Positions 1 to 7,184 of a DNA stretch of 9,625 nt are shown piece after piece. The stretch spans positions 1-9,625 of the forward strand of contig JAAZMU010000016.1 in NCBI GenBank assembly GCA_012798645.1. Reading direction: 5' to 3'. A program made the translations under genes and the position numbers. Each line of letters begins with the position of its first letter. Position 1 is the stretch's first letter. The notes under the pieces are model-generated. The model was given only the letters and a program-made list of their open reading frames with translations. It ran no database searches and had not been told where the DNA came from. This DNA is from Patescibacteria group bacterium (GTDB taxonomy: Bacteria; Patescibacteriota; Minisyncoccia; Minisyncoccales; Minisyncoccaceae).

Positions 1-378
1 GAATGTTCCTCCAATTGTTGGATAATACCAGAAACGATCAAAGTAATTGTACACAAACTTCTGAGCATGCCCATCTGGCAATTTTCGCTGGGCATCAATG
101 AATTCCAGAGTGTACTCCTGCTTATACTTCTCAATATATGCTTTCCCAAAAGGAATCAATGGACTTTTGCCAAGAAACTCAGCACCGTTCAAAATCTGTC
201 TAATAGCATTACTGCTGAGAATTGCCCTTGAACAAATTTCTCCCCTCAAAGATTTTGGCTCATCTATATCGCCAAAGCAAAGAGGGTTTTCACTTTCTAC
301 GCATTTCTTTAAAAGCATTACCCATGCTTTCAAGAAATCAATGCTCTGCACTTGTCCTACAACCAAATTTCTTGTCAT
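1..378 (-). CDS. Partial ORF, probable ThyA-type thymidylate synthase (5' part only)
   Basis: On the minus strand an open frame starts with ATG at 376-378 and stays open for 126 codons to the window edge, so the C-terminal part is missing. The product begins MTRNLVVGQV. It contains an AWVMLLKKC helix near residues 18-26, SLRGEICSRA near 43-52, and a late FVYNYFDRF segment near 108-116. This order resembles the N-terminal half of archaeal-type ThyA: an AW...C helix, an R-x-E strand region, then a Y-x-Y segment. ThyA methylates dUMP to dTMP using methylene-tetrahydrofolate. The catalytic cysteine region lies outside the window, so the assignment is tentative. A consensus-like promoter sits just upstream with almost no leader and no Shine-Dalgarno. 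Base composition is about 39% GC over 1-240 by hand count, visibly richer than the serS block. The reading frame is well supported; the name is about even odds. It could also be another nucleotide-metabolism or unknown protein. Confidence 0.55.
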   Translation of the reverse strand, partial: MTRNLVVGQVQSIDFLKAWVMLLKKCVESENPLCFGDIDEPKSLRGEICSRAILSSNAIRQILNGAEFLGKSPLIPFGKAYIEKYKQEYTLEFIDAQRKLPDGHAQKFVYNYFDRFWYYPTIGGTF

Positions 379-396
379 GCTACAAACACTTTCTTA

Positions 397-425
397 TAAA
401 TAGCACAACAAAAATGCTTTGTCAA
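397..425 (-). promoter_or_regulatory. Sigma70-type promoter for the leftward gene
   Basis: Read on the minus strand, a perfect TTGACA lies at 425-420. It is followed by a 17-base spacer and TATTTA at 402-397, preceded by the extended -10 element TGC. Predicted transcription would start near 390, leaving a leader of only about 12 bases before the ATG at 378. No good Shine-Dalgarno is visible in that leader. The -35, spacer length and TGn element are strong; the -10 hexamer matches consensus weakly (3 of 6). Confidence 0.65.
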
Positions 426-460
426 AAATAGCCTACACGCTTTTTTTTTAAGCTTATTTA

Positions 461-469
461 TGTTATAGT
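461..469 (+). promoter_or_regulatory. Extended -10 promoter for the serS block
   Basis: TGTTATAGT at 461-469 is an extended -10 element (TG, one base, TATAGT), 29 bases before the serS ATG. The 17-base-upstream -35 position falls in the T run at 441-449, so there is no recognisable -35 hexamer. The promoter is back to back with the leftward promoter at 397-425, making 379-497 a divergent control region. Only a weak GGTAAG sits before the serS start. Confidence 0.5.
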
Positions 470-497
470 TTAAAGCATAAATGGTAAGTATAAAAAT

Positions 498-1757
498 ATG
501 TTAGACATTAAATTTATTAGAGAAAATAGTGAACTCATTAAAAGCGCTTGCATAAAAAAACAGATTGACCCAAAGATTGTTGATAAATTACTTAAAGTTG
601 ATAAAAAAAGATCTGAATTAATTGCAAATGTAGAAAATATTAGAAGGCTTAAGAACAAAGCTAACCAAGAAATTAAAAAAGCTAATCTTAAAGAAAAGCA
701 AGAAATCATTGAAAAAATGAAAAAACTTGATTCTTCTCAAGAAAAAGAACTTCAAGAAATCGAAAAAGAATATCAAAGCTTAATGTTTTTAATTCCTAAT
801 ATACCGCATGAATCTGTTAAGGTAGGTAGTTCAGACCTTGATAACGTAGAAATTAAAACATGGGGAAACATTCCTAAATTTAATTTTCCTATTAAAGATC
901 ATATTGAGTTAGCAGAAAACTTGGATTTAGTTGATTTCAAAAGAGGAGCTAAAGTATCAGGATTCAGAGGTTACTTTCTTAAAAATGAGGCTACGTCTTT
1001 ATCCTTTGCAATATGGAATCTTGCTTTGGAGAAAATTATAAAAAAAGGATTTATCCCTATAATCGCACCATCTCTTGTAAAGGAATCTGCCTTAATTGGG
1101 ACAGGCTATTTACCACAACAAAAAGAAGATGTCTATGAAACATCACATAATATGTATTTAGCAGGTACATCAGAAGTTGCCCTTATGAATTATCATGCGG
1201 GCGAGATAATAAAGGGATTCCCTAAAAAGTACGTTGGTTTTTCTCCCTGTTTTAGAACAGAAGTTGGCAGTTATGGTAAAGATGTTAAAGGGATTTTAAG
1301 GGTGCATGAATTCTTTAAATTAGAGCAAGTTGTTTTATGCGAAAATAATAAAAAAACAACAGAAAAACTTCATGAAGAAATTACAAGAAATGCAGAAGAG
1401 GTCTTAGAGGCATTAGAACTCCCTTATAGAAAAGTTTTGAATTGCACTGGAGATTTAGGCTTGGGGCAAGTTAAAAAATATGACCTAGAAGCATGGGTAC
1501 CATCCCAAAATAAATACAGAGAAACTCATTCTTCCTCATATTTCTATGATTTCCAAACAAGAAGACTAAATATTAGATACAAAACAAAACAAGGAAAAAC
1601 TAAATATGCACATTCTTTAAATAATACTTTGATTGCTACTCCCCGCATATTAATTTCTATTTTAGAAAATCACCAACAAAAAAATGGTTCAGTTGAAATT
1701 CCTAAAGCTCTTCATAAATATCTAAACTTCACAACAATTAAACCTAAAAATGAATAA
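498..1757 (+). CDS. serS: Seryl-tRNA synthetase
   Basis: This enzyme charges tRNA-Ser with serine in the cytoplasm. The 419-residue product has the usual bacterial SerRS length and layout. Residues 1-105 are a charged, Lys/Glu-rich antiparallel coiled-coil tRNA-binding arm. The class II catalytic core follows, with TSE at 224-226, motif 2 around FRTEVGSYGKDVKG (252-265), and motif 3 around SLNNTLIATPRILISILEN (373-391), which keeps the ATP-binding Arg383. The segment before motif 3 reads ETHSSSYFYDFQTRR (342-356), where model-organism enzymes have a different serine/cysteine-rich sequence; I associate this version with Patescibacteria. The gene opens the rightward block and overlaps the next gene by 8 bases. 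The ATG at 498 gives the expected MLDIKFIREN start. It is both a housekeeping enzyme and a possible supplier of Ser-tRNA to the FemAB protein downstream; the second role is inference. Confidence 0.97.
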   Translation: MLDIKFIRENSELIKSACIKKQIDPKIVDKLLKVDKKRSELIANVENIRRLKNKANQEIKKANLKEKQEIIEKMKKLDSSQEKELQEIEKEYQSLMFLIPNIPHESVKVGSSDLDNVEIKTWGNIPKFNFPIKDHIELAENLDLVDFKRGAKVSGFRGYFLKNEATSLSFAIWNLALEKIIKKGFIPIIAPSLVKESALIGTGYLPQQKEDVYETSHNMYLAGTSEVALMNYHAGEIIKGFPKKYVGFSPCFRTEVGSYGKDVKGILRVHEFFKLEQVVLCENNKKTTEKLHEEITRNAEEVLEALELPYRKVLNCTGDLGLGQVKKYDLEAWVPSQNKYRETHSSSYFYDFQTRRLNIRYKTKQGKTKYAHSLNNTLIATPRILISILENHQQKNGSVEIPKALHKYLNFTTIKPKNE

Positions 1758-2517
1758 AAAAACTACCATACAAGGATTAAAAATTCATTATATTAAAAAA
1801 GGAAAAAAGGATCCCCTTGTAATACTGCATGGCTGGGGCGGTTCTTCTAATTCATGGAGTAAAATCATTGATAGCCTTTCAGAAAAGTACACTGTAATTT
1901 GTCCTGACCTTCCAGGTTTTGGAAAAAGCGATGACCCAAAACGCGCTTGGAATATTAACGAATATAGTGATTTTGTTCTCGATTTTTTAGATAAATTAAA
2001 GATAAATGACTTTTATCTTTTAGGTCATTCTTTTGGTGGGGGAATAGCAATTAAAATAACAGCAAAAAAACCTCAACTTATTAAAAAATTGATCTTGTGT
2101 GATGCTGCGATTGTTAGAGCAAAAGAAAGACTAACCCCAAGGCAAAAAATTGTAAAATTGGGAGCAAAAATTGTTAAACCATTAAAAAATAATAAAATTA
2201 TAGAAAGTATAAAGCCTTTAGCTTACAGATTAGCAGGCACTAAAGATTATTTCTCTGCAAATAATCTTATGAAAGAAACATTTAAAAAGGTACGAAGAGA
2301 AGATTTAAGAGCTTTTGCTTCTTATATCAAAAAACCAACCCTTATAATCTGGGGAGAAAATGACAAAATAACACCCTTAGAAGATGCATACATTATAAAA
2401 GATATGATTGATGAGGCAGAGCTTAAAATAATTGAAGATACTGACCATTCTCCTCACTTAAGAAAACCTGACGAGTTATCTAAAACAATTGAAGACTTTA
2501 TTAAAAAACAAGTATGA
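1750..2517 (+). CDS. Alpha/beta-fold hydrolase
   Basis: The 255-residue product is a complete single-domain alpha/beta hydrolase with no signal peptide, so it is probably cytoplasmic. The oxyanion-hole motif HGWGGSS is at 27-33, the nucleophile elbow GHSFGG at 92-97 (Ser94), the acid Asp205 in GENDKITP, and the catalytic His233 in DHSPH. The triad is complete, which points to a working esterase, lipase or similar hydrolase. A lid-like, lysine-rich helical insert occupies about 120-190. The substrate cannot be read from the sequence. The gene overlaps serS by 8 bases (ATG inside the serS end) and overlaps the MurF-like gene by 4 bases through ATGA, so it is almost certainly translated as part of the same transcript. 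An envelope-related substrate would fit the neighbourhood but is only a guess. Confidence 0.9.
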   Translation: MNKKTTIQGLKIHYIKKGKKDPLVILHGWGGSSNSWSKIIDSLSEKYTVICPDLPGFGKSDDPKRAWNINEYSDFVLDFLDKLKINDFYLLGHSFGGGIAIKITAKKPQLIKKLILCDAAIVRAKERLTPRQKIVKLGAKIVKPLKNNKIIESIKPLAYRLAGTKDYFSANNLMKETFKKVRREDLRAFASYIKKPTLIIWGENDKITPLEDAYIIKDMIDEAELKIIEDTDHSPHLRKPDELSKTIEDFIKKQV

Positions 2518-3989
2518 AAATACCAATCGCAATTTTATGGGGGATAGTACAACTTAAAACTTCTTTGTTCTGGCTTTATTTATGGCAACTTAAAAACTAC
2601 CATACAGGAAGATTCATTGACCACTTTAGAACAAAAAAAGGTAAAAGTATTTTTATCAACCCACTCTATCTCCTTAAAATATTATTCTTATTTATCCCTT
2701 TTTTAGGCTTGGCTTTAATAGCCTTTGAAGGTATTTACAATATCCTTAAGGGAAAGTTTATTAAGCCTGTTTTTACAAAAAAAATAATATTCTTATTCTT
2801 CTTTACCATATCTCTTTTTGCTATTCTTTTCTTGAAATTCAAAGACTCGTATTTTGATTTACTCTTAATAAATATTCTAACTCCTTTTGTTATCTCCTTT
2901 ATTGTTCTACTCTTTCAACCTTTAACTGTTTTACTAAGATCCTTAATTCTCTTAAAAGCAAAAAACAAAAGAAAGAAATTAAAAAACTTAAAAGTAATTG
3001 GCATCACAGGAAGCTATGGAAAATCAGGAACTAAAGAATTCCTCTACGAAATTTTAGCCTCAAAGTATAAAAATGTAAAAAAAACAAAAGATAATGAAAA
3101 CTCTGAAATGGGTATTTCTAAATTTATACTCAATACATTAAGTGAAAAAGATGAATTCTTTGTTTGCGAAATGGGTGCCTACAACAAGGGCGGTATTAAA
3201 TTATTATGCAATATTGCAGACCCTCAAATAGGAATATTAACAGGTATTAATAATCAACATCTCTCCACTTTTGGTTCTCAAGAAAACATTGTTAAAACAA
3301 AATTTGAATTAGTTGAATATGTAAAAGATTTTAGCATTGTTAATTGGGACAACTTTTTAATTAAAAAATATGCGCCTAAAAAAACTTTTAAATATTCATA
3401 CTTGGAAAAACAAGATATTTACGCTGAGAATATCAAAGTTTTTAAAGAGCATATAGAGTTTGATGCTTGTCTTAAAACAAAGGAAAGACAAACTTTTAAA
3501 GTTAATGTACTAGGCAGGCAGAATATTTCAAACTTACTCGGAGCCATTTTTGTAGCGCATAAACTTGGTATGAATTTAAAAGAAATAACAAAAGGTGTGG
3601 GTAATATAAAGCAAGGACATGCAGGAATGACCTTAGAAAATAATGTCATAGACGCAACATATTCAGGCAATGCAAATGGAGTTATTGCACACTTAAACTT
3701 TTTGAAACTGTGGAAGGGAAAAAGAGTAATTGTTATGCCTTGCTTAATTGAACTTCAAAAAGAATCAAAAAGAATTCACAAAGAAATTGGGGAAAAAATA
3801 TATGAAGTTTGCGACTTAGCAATCATAACCACGCCAGACTATTTAGAAGAATTAAAAGAAAAAGGAAAAGAAAAAATCATATATGAAAAAAACCCTGATA
3901 AAATTCTAGAAATATTAAAAAAATATAATCACAAAGAGGACATTATTCTTCTTGAAAGTAGAGTTCCATCTAAAATAATAAAAAAATGA
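2514..3989 (+). CDS. murF: Membrane-anchored MurF-like Mur ligase (UDP-MurNAc-tripeptide--D-Ala-D-Ala ligase)
   Basis: MurF adds D-Ala-D-Ala to the UDP-MurNAc tripeptide, the last cytoplasmic step of peptidoglycan precursor synthesis. The C-terminal two thirds of this 491-residue protein carry Mur ligase marks: P-loop GITGSYGKSGTKE at 163-175 (Lys170), the acidic CEMGAY at 218-223, QHLSTFGS with a following Lys at 249-263 (the position of the carbamylated lysine), GRQN at 334-337, and a C-terminal domain with DATYSGNANG (380-389) and LIELQKESKRIHKEIG (411-426). These match MurF better than MurC, MurD or MurE. The first 155 residues differ from classical MurF: instead of the UDP-substrate domain there are several hydrophobic stretches (about 54-77, 90-109 and 115-145) separated by basic loops, suggesting membrane anchoring. 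It overlaps both neighbours by 4 bases (ATGA). The ligase family is secure; the exact acceptor is inferred. Confidence 0.88.
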   Translation: MKIPIAILWGIVQLKTSLFWLYLWQLKNYHTGRFIDHFRTKKGKSIFINPLYLLKILFLFIPFLGLALIAFEGIYNILKGKFIKPVFTKKIIFLFFFTISLFAILFLKFKDSYFDLLLINILTPFVISFIVLLFQPLTVLLRSLILLKAKNKRKKLKNLKVIGITGSYGKSGTKEFLYEILASKYKNVKKTKDNENSEMGISKFILNTLSEKDEFFVCEMGAYNKGGIKLLCNIADPQIGILTGINNQHLSTFGSQENIVKTKFELVEYVKDFSIVNWDNFLIKKYAPKKTFKYSYLEKQDIYAENIKVFKEHIEFDACLKTKERQTFKVNVLGRQNISNLLGAIFVAHKLGMNLKEITKGVGNIKQGHAGMTLENNVIDATYSGNANGVIAHLNFLKLWKGKRVIVMPCLIELQKESKRIHKEIGEKIYEVCDLAIITTPDYLEELKEKGKEKIIYEKNPDKILEILKKYNHKEDIILLESRVPSKIIKK

Positions 3990-5206
3990 AAACTGTTTCA
4001 ATTTCATTATCACCAAACACTGAAAAAGATGATCTTAAAATAGCCTTTAAAGAGTTATTCTCAAGAAAAAAAATAAAAGGAAAACACCTTAAAACATTTG
4101 AAAATAATTTCAAAAACTATTTTGATTTTAAATCTGTTTTTTCTTTAAATAGTGGAAGAAGCTCCCTTTTTCTAATTTTAAAAAGCTTGGACATTAAAAA
4201 GGGAGATGAAATTATTGTACAGGCATTTACCTGCAATGCCGTTGTAAACCCTATTTTGAAAACAAATGCTACGCCAATCTATACTGATATAGACAAGACT
4301 TTAAACATCGATATAGAGAAGTTAAAAGAGAAAATAACTAAAAATACAAAAGCCGTAATAGTTCAGCACACTTTTGGCATTCCAGGGAACATTAAAACAA
4401 TTAAAGAAATATGCAACAAACATAATCTAATTTTAATTGAAGATTGCGCTCACTCTCTAGGAGCAAAATACAATAATAAATATTGCGGAACCTTTGGTGA
4501 TGTTTCTTTTTTCTCTTTTGGACGGGACAAAATAATATCTTCGGTATATGGGGGAATGATAGGAGTGAATAACAAAAACTTAATAAATAAGATACAAAGT
4601 AATTATGACAAATTAGATTATCCTAATAGAAAATGGGTGAATCAGCAACTTATGCATCCTATTATTATGAACCTTCTTGTCCTTCCTTTGTATAATTTTC
4701 TAAATCTTGGTAAAATCATACTAGAACTTTCTATTCGTTTTAAAATACTCTCTAAGGCAGTATCTAAAATCGAATACAAAGGAAAGCTTCCTGATTATTT
4801 TCCGCAGAAATTACCTAATTCACTTGCAAAACTAGCTAATAATCAGTTCAAAAAACTAAACAAATTTAATTCTCATAGACTTGAAATTGCTAAATATTAC
4901 AAAGAAAATATTGGAGGTATGCTTGAGATTAAGGAAAATGCAACCTATTTAAAATATCCTGTGCTTACAGAAAATGGAGACGAGATAATTGAAGAATTCA
5001 AAAAATTTAATATTATGCTTGAAGATGGCTGGAGAAAAAATGCAATTGTGCCTCCAAAGACTGATTTAAACAAAATGATTTACAAAAAAGGGGAATGCCA
5101 AAATGCTGAAGAAATTAGTAATAAAATAATAATCTTGCCTACACATATAAACATCACAAAAGATATCGCGGAGAAAATAGTATATCTTTTTAAAAGCTTA
5201 GTTTGA
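3986..5206 (+). CDS. DegT/DnrJ/EryC1/StrS-family PLP aminotransferase
   Basis: Members of this family transfer an amino group from glutamate or glutamine to a keto sugar, usually nucleotide-linked, in surface polysaccharide and amino-sugar pathways. The 406-residue product shows the fold type I marks: SGRSSL near 56-61, the cofactor-ring Asp153 in EDCAHSLGA, and the Schiff-base lysine, probably Lys182 in SFGRDK, followed by GGM at 189-191. All key residues are present. A long hydrophobic stretch at about 222-250 (LMHPIIMNLLVLPLYNFLN and onward) is unusual for a soluble aminotransferase and may contact the membrane. The gene overlaps the MurF-like gene by 4 bases and ends on TGA, whose bases also form part of a TTGACA. 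No sugar epimerase or dehydratase is adjacent, so the substrate is unknown. It closes the first overlapping block. Confidence 0.88.
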   Translation: MKTVSISLSPNTEKDDLKIAFKELFSRKKIKGKHLKTFENNFKNYFDFKSVFSLNSGRSSLFLILKSLDIKKGDEIIVQAFTCNAVVNPILKTNATPIYTDIDKTLNIDIEKLKEKITKNTKAVIVQHTFGIPGNIKTIKEICNKHNLILIEDCAHSLGAKYNNKYCGTFGDVSFFSFGRDKIISSVYGGMIGVNNKNLINKIQSNYDKLDYPNRKWVNQQLMHPIIMNLLVLPLYNFLNLGKIILELSIRFKILSKAVSKIEYKGKLPDYFPQKLPNSLAKLANNQFKKLNKFNSHRLEIAKYYKENIGGMLEIKENATYLKYPVLTENGDEIIEEFKKFNIMLEDGWRKNAIVPPKTDLNKMIYKKGECQNAEEISNKIIILPTHINITKDIAEKIVYLFKSLV

Positions 5207-5244
5207 CAATAACCGCTTTTTAAGGAAATATATATATGTATAAT
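5203..5244 (+). promoter_or_regulatory. Candidate promoter for the ybaB-ftsQ block
   Basis: TTGACA at 5203-5208 overlaps the stop of the aminotransferase. Downstream is an alternating TA run with TATATA at 5229-5234 and a perfect TATAAT at 5239-5244. The TTGACA-to-TATATA spacing is 20 bases and TTGACA-to-TATAAT is 30, so the two perfect hexamers cannot pair in the standard way. TATAAT probably acts with a poor -35, or TATATA with a long spacer. The A/T-only leader to the ATG at 5266 has no Shine-Dalgarno. Confidence 0.45.
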
Positions 5245-5265
5245 TAAATTAAAATATAAAATAAT

Positions 5266-5523
5266 ATGTTCAATAAATTTAAACAAATAAAGCAATTAAA
5301 AAACCTAGAATCTTCTTTGAAAAAACAAACTATTACAAAAGAAAAAGACGGCATTGTTGTTACCTTAAATCTTAGAATGGATATTTTAGAAATTAAACTT
5401 AATCCCGAATTAGAAACATCTGAACAAGAAAAGAAATTAAAAGATTGCTTAAATGACGCAATGAACGAGGCAAAACTTGCGATGGCAAAGCAAGCTCAAT
5501 CAATGGGTGGATTCGGACTTTAA
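5266..5523 (+). CDS. ybaB: YbaB/EbfC-family nucleoid-associated protein
   Basis: This is a small, 85-residue DNA-binding protein of the YbaB/EbfC family, members of which form dimers and bind DNA broadly in the nucleoid. The order is typical: an N-terminal charged helix (about 1-22), a short beta section with DGIVVTLNLRMDILEIKLNPEL (about 28-49), and a C-terminal helix rich in Ala, Lys and Met (EAKLAMAKQAQSMGG). It is somewhat shorter than the 100-110 residues usual in E. coli-type proteins, with a trimmed N-terminal helix. The A-rich leader has no Shine-Dalgarno. It is the first gene of the second block, with the next gene starting one base after its stop. In many bacteria ybaB sits with dnaX and recR; here it is among envelope genes, which is less common. 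Confidence 0.88.
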   Translation: MFNKFKQIKQLKNLESSLKKQTITKEKDGIVVTLNLRMDILEIKLNPELETSEQEKKLKDCLNDAMNEAKLAMAKQAQSMGGFGL

Positions 5524-5524
5524 A

Positions 5525-6193
5525 ATGACTATATATCCAACCATAACAACCTTGGTTGATTATAATGACAAGTTAAAAGAAATTGATACTTTAAAACTTA
5601 AAACAGTTTGTGTTTTCCTAACTGGATTAAACTATAAAGAAAGAAAAGAACTTTTAAATAAAATTCAAAAAACTCCTATTAAAGAGATTCCCTTTGTTCA
5701 CCTAAGAAGTGATATGAAACTAGAGGAAATTGAATTTCTAATTAAAAACTTTAATACTAAAGTTTTTAATATTCATACAGAAAAAGAACATCCTTTAGAA
5801 CACGACCTCTCAAAATATAAAAACTTAATCTATATTGAAAATGTATATTGCACGCTTGATGAAAAAGAAATTCAAAACTGGGCAGGCATTTGCCTTGATT
5901 TTTCTCACCTAGAAAATGATAGACTTTTAAGACCTGATGTTTTTGAAAAAAATATGGAAATTATTAAAAAAAACAAAATCGGATGCAATCATATAAGTGC
6001 TATTAAAAAACATTATCATTTAAATGAAATAAATGTTAAACGTTTTGATGATCATTTTGGAGATAGTTTAGAGGAATTTGATTATTTAAAAAAATATAAT
6101 AAAAATCTTTTTTCAGATTATTGTGCTATTGAGTTAAACAATAGTATCCATTTTCAGCTAAAAGTAATTGACTATATTAAAAATGACAATTAA
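5525..6193 (+). CDS. Uncharacterised protein, possible xylose-isomerase-like TIM barrel
   Basis: I do not recognise a named family. From the ATG at 5525 the product has 222 residues. A longer frame starting at 5477 lies inside ybaB and adds only 16 poor residues, so I prefer 5525, one base after the ybaB stop. The protein alternates beta strands and helices and ends its strands with potential metal ligands: His59 (FVHLR), His84 (NIHTE), Glu105 (YIENV), Asp125 and His128 (LDFSH), His156 (CNHISAI), Asp176/His177 (DDHFGD) and Glu203 (AIELNN). This spacing of Glu, Asp and His at strand ends resembles metal-dependent sugar isomerase/epimerase or AP endonuclease IV-type barrels, though it is shorter than the usual 260-290 residues. 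There is no signal peptide, so it is probably cytoplasmic. It overlaps the FemAB gene by 11 bases. A role in envelope sugar or amino-acid chemistry is only suggested by position. Confidence 0.75.
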   Translation: MTIYPTITTLVDYNDKLKEIDTLKLKTVCVFLTGLNYKERKELLNKIQKTPIKEIPFVHLRSDMKLEEIEFLIKNFNTKVFNIHTEKEHPLEHDLSKYKNLIYIENVYCTLDEKEIQNWAGICLDFSHLENDRLLRPDVFEKNMEIIKKNKIGCNHISAIKKHYHLNEINVKRFDDHFGDSLEEFDYLKKYNKNLFSDYCAIELNNSIHFQLKVIDYIKNDN

Positions 6194-7184
6194 AGAGATT
6201 AAAGATAAAACAATTTGGGAAGACTTTTGTAAAAGCGTTCAAGAAAAGACTTTTACACATTCCTATAACTGGGGAACTTTCAATGAAAAAATGGGGGATA
6301 AAGTTTGGAGGTTTGGTATTTATAATCCAGATTTAATAGCTGTTTTTCTAGTCATCAAAACCATTGCTAAAAGAGGAACCTATCTTTTAATTCCAATGGG
6401 TCCAATTTCTAAAGAAAATACAATTAAAATAGTTTTAGAAAAACTTAAAAGGCTTGCTAAAAAAGAAAAAGCTGATTTTATTAGATTGGCTCCGATACTA
6501 ATAAATAGTAAAGAAAATAGAGAACTTTTCAAAAACCTTGGTTTTAAAGTAGCACCAATGCATGTTCACCCCGAATATACTTGGGAACTTGACATTTCAG
6601 AAGATGAAAACAAACTTCTACAGGATATGAGAAAGAATACAAGATATGCGATCAAACAAGGACTTAAAAATAATGATCTAAGAATAGAAAAAAGTACTGA
6701 CATTAAAGACCTTAAATACTTTAATGATGTTTATAAAATAACTGCTAAAAGACACAACTTTACTCCTTTTTCACTTAGATATTTAGAAAACGAAGTCTTA
6801 TCTTTTAGAGATGACAATCAAGTCTTAATCTTAAACGCAAATTATAAGGGAGAAATAATTGCTTCTGCAATAATAATATTTTGGTCAAACATTGCCTTTT
6901 ATCATCAAGGCGCATCTTCACAAAAACATCCTAAAATACCAGCCTCATATTTAATCCAATGGGAGGCTATTAAAGAAGCTAAAAAAAGAAATTGTCATAC
7001 CTACAACTTCTGGGGAATTACAAAAGAAAAAGGAGACCATCCTTGGAAAGGTTTAACCTCATTCAAAAAAGGATTTTCAGGTTATGCAAAAGAATATGTG
7101 AGGACTCAGGATTATAAAATAAGTTTTAAATATTACTTAATTAGAGCTTTTGAAACTTTAAGAAAAACTAAACGAAATCTTTAA
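6183..7184 (+). CDS. FemAB/FemX-family peptidoglycan bridge aminoacyltransferase
   Basis: FemAB/FemX proteins take an amino acid (Gly, Ala or Ser depending on the member) from aminoacyl-tRNA and attach it to the peptidoglycan stem peptide of a lipid-linked or nucleotide precursor on the cytoplasmic side. The 333-residue product has two GNAT-like halves. Residues 22-130 include THSYNWGTFNEKMG (25-38) and a PMGPI segment (71-75). Residues 140-320 include the conserved DMRKNTRYAIKQG (148-160), YHQGASS (240-246), and FWGIT with FKKGFSG (276-300). These are typical family landmarks, including the aromatic-Trp-Gly turn late in the protein. I chose ATG 6183 over an in-frame TTG at 6168, which would add five residues; neither has a clear ribosome binding site. 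It overlaps the upstream gene by 11 bases and shares one base with ftsQ. A long coiled-coil tRNA-binding arm, as in FemA, is absent, which is closer to FemX. Confidence 0.88.
   Translation: MTIKEIKDKTIWEDFCKSVQEKTFTHSYNWGTFNEKMGDKVWRFGIYNPDLIAVFLVIKTIAKRGTYLLIPMGPISKENTIKIVLEKLKRLAKKEKADFIRLAPILINSKENRELFKNLGFKVAPMHVHPEYTWELDISEDENKLLQDMRKNTRYAIKQGLKNNDLRIEKSTDIKDLKYFNDVYKITAKRHNFTPFSLRYLENEVLSFRDDNQVLILNANYKGEIIASAIIIFWSNIAFYHQGASSQKHPKIPASYLIQWEAIKEAKKRNCHTYNFWGITKEKGDHPWKGLTSFKKGFSGYAKEYVRTQDYKISFKYYLIRAFETLRKTKRNL

Noticed and set aside
98..431. Rightward open frames opposite the leftward gene
   Set aside because: They are antisense to the 126-codon frame at 1-378, have no promoter or ribosome binding site, and their products show no recognisable pattern.
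5192..5220. Possible terminator after the DegT gene
   Set aside because: The AAAAGC/GCTTTT stem is only 6 base pairs with a 17-base loop and overlaps the coding end; too weak to call.
5229..5250. Archaeal-type TATA box, and archaeal origin of the window
   Set aside because: TATA-rich stretches are expected at this base composition, and the genes (bacterial SerRS, MurF, FemAB, FtsQ, YbaB) are bacterial.
5477..5524. Upstream start for the TIM-barrel-like gene
   Set aside because: It lies inside ybaB and adds 16 residues without family character; the ATG at 5525 follows the ybaB stop by one base.
6168..6182. TTG start for the FemAB gene
   Set aside because: It adds only five residues and has no ribosome binding site; ATG 6183 gives a clean start in an ordinary overlap.
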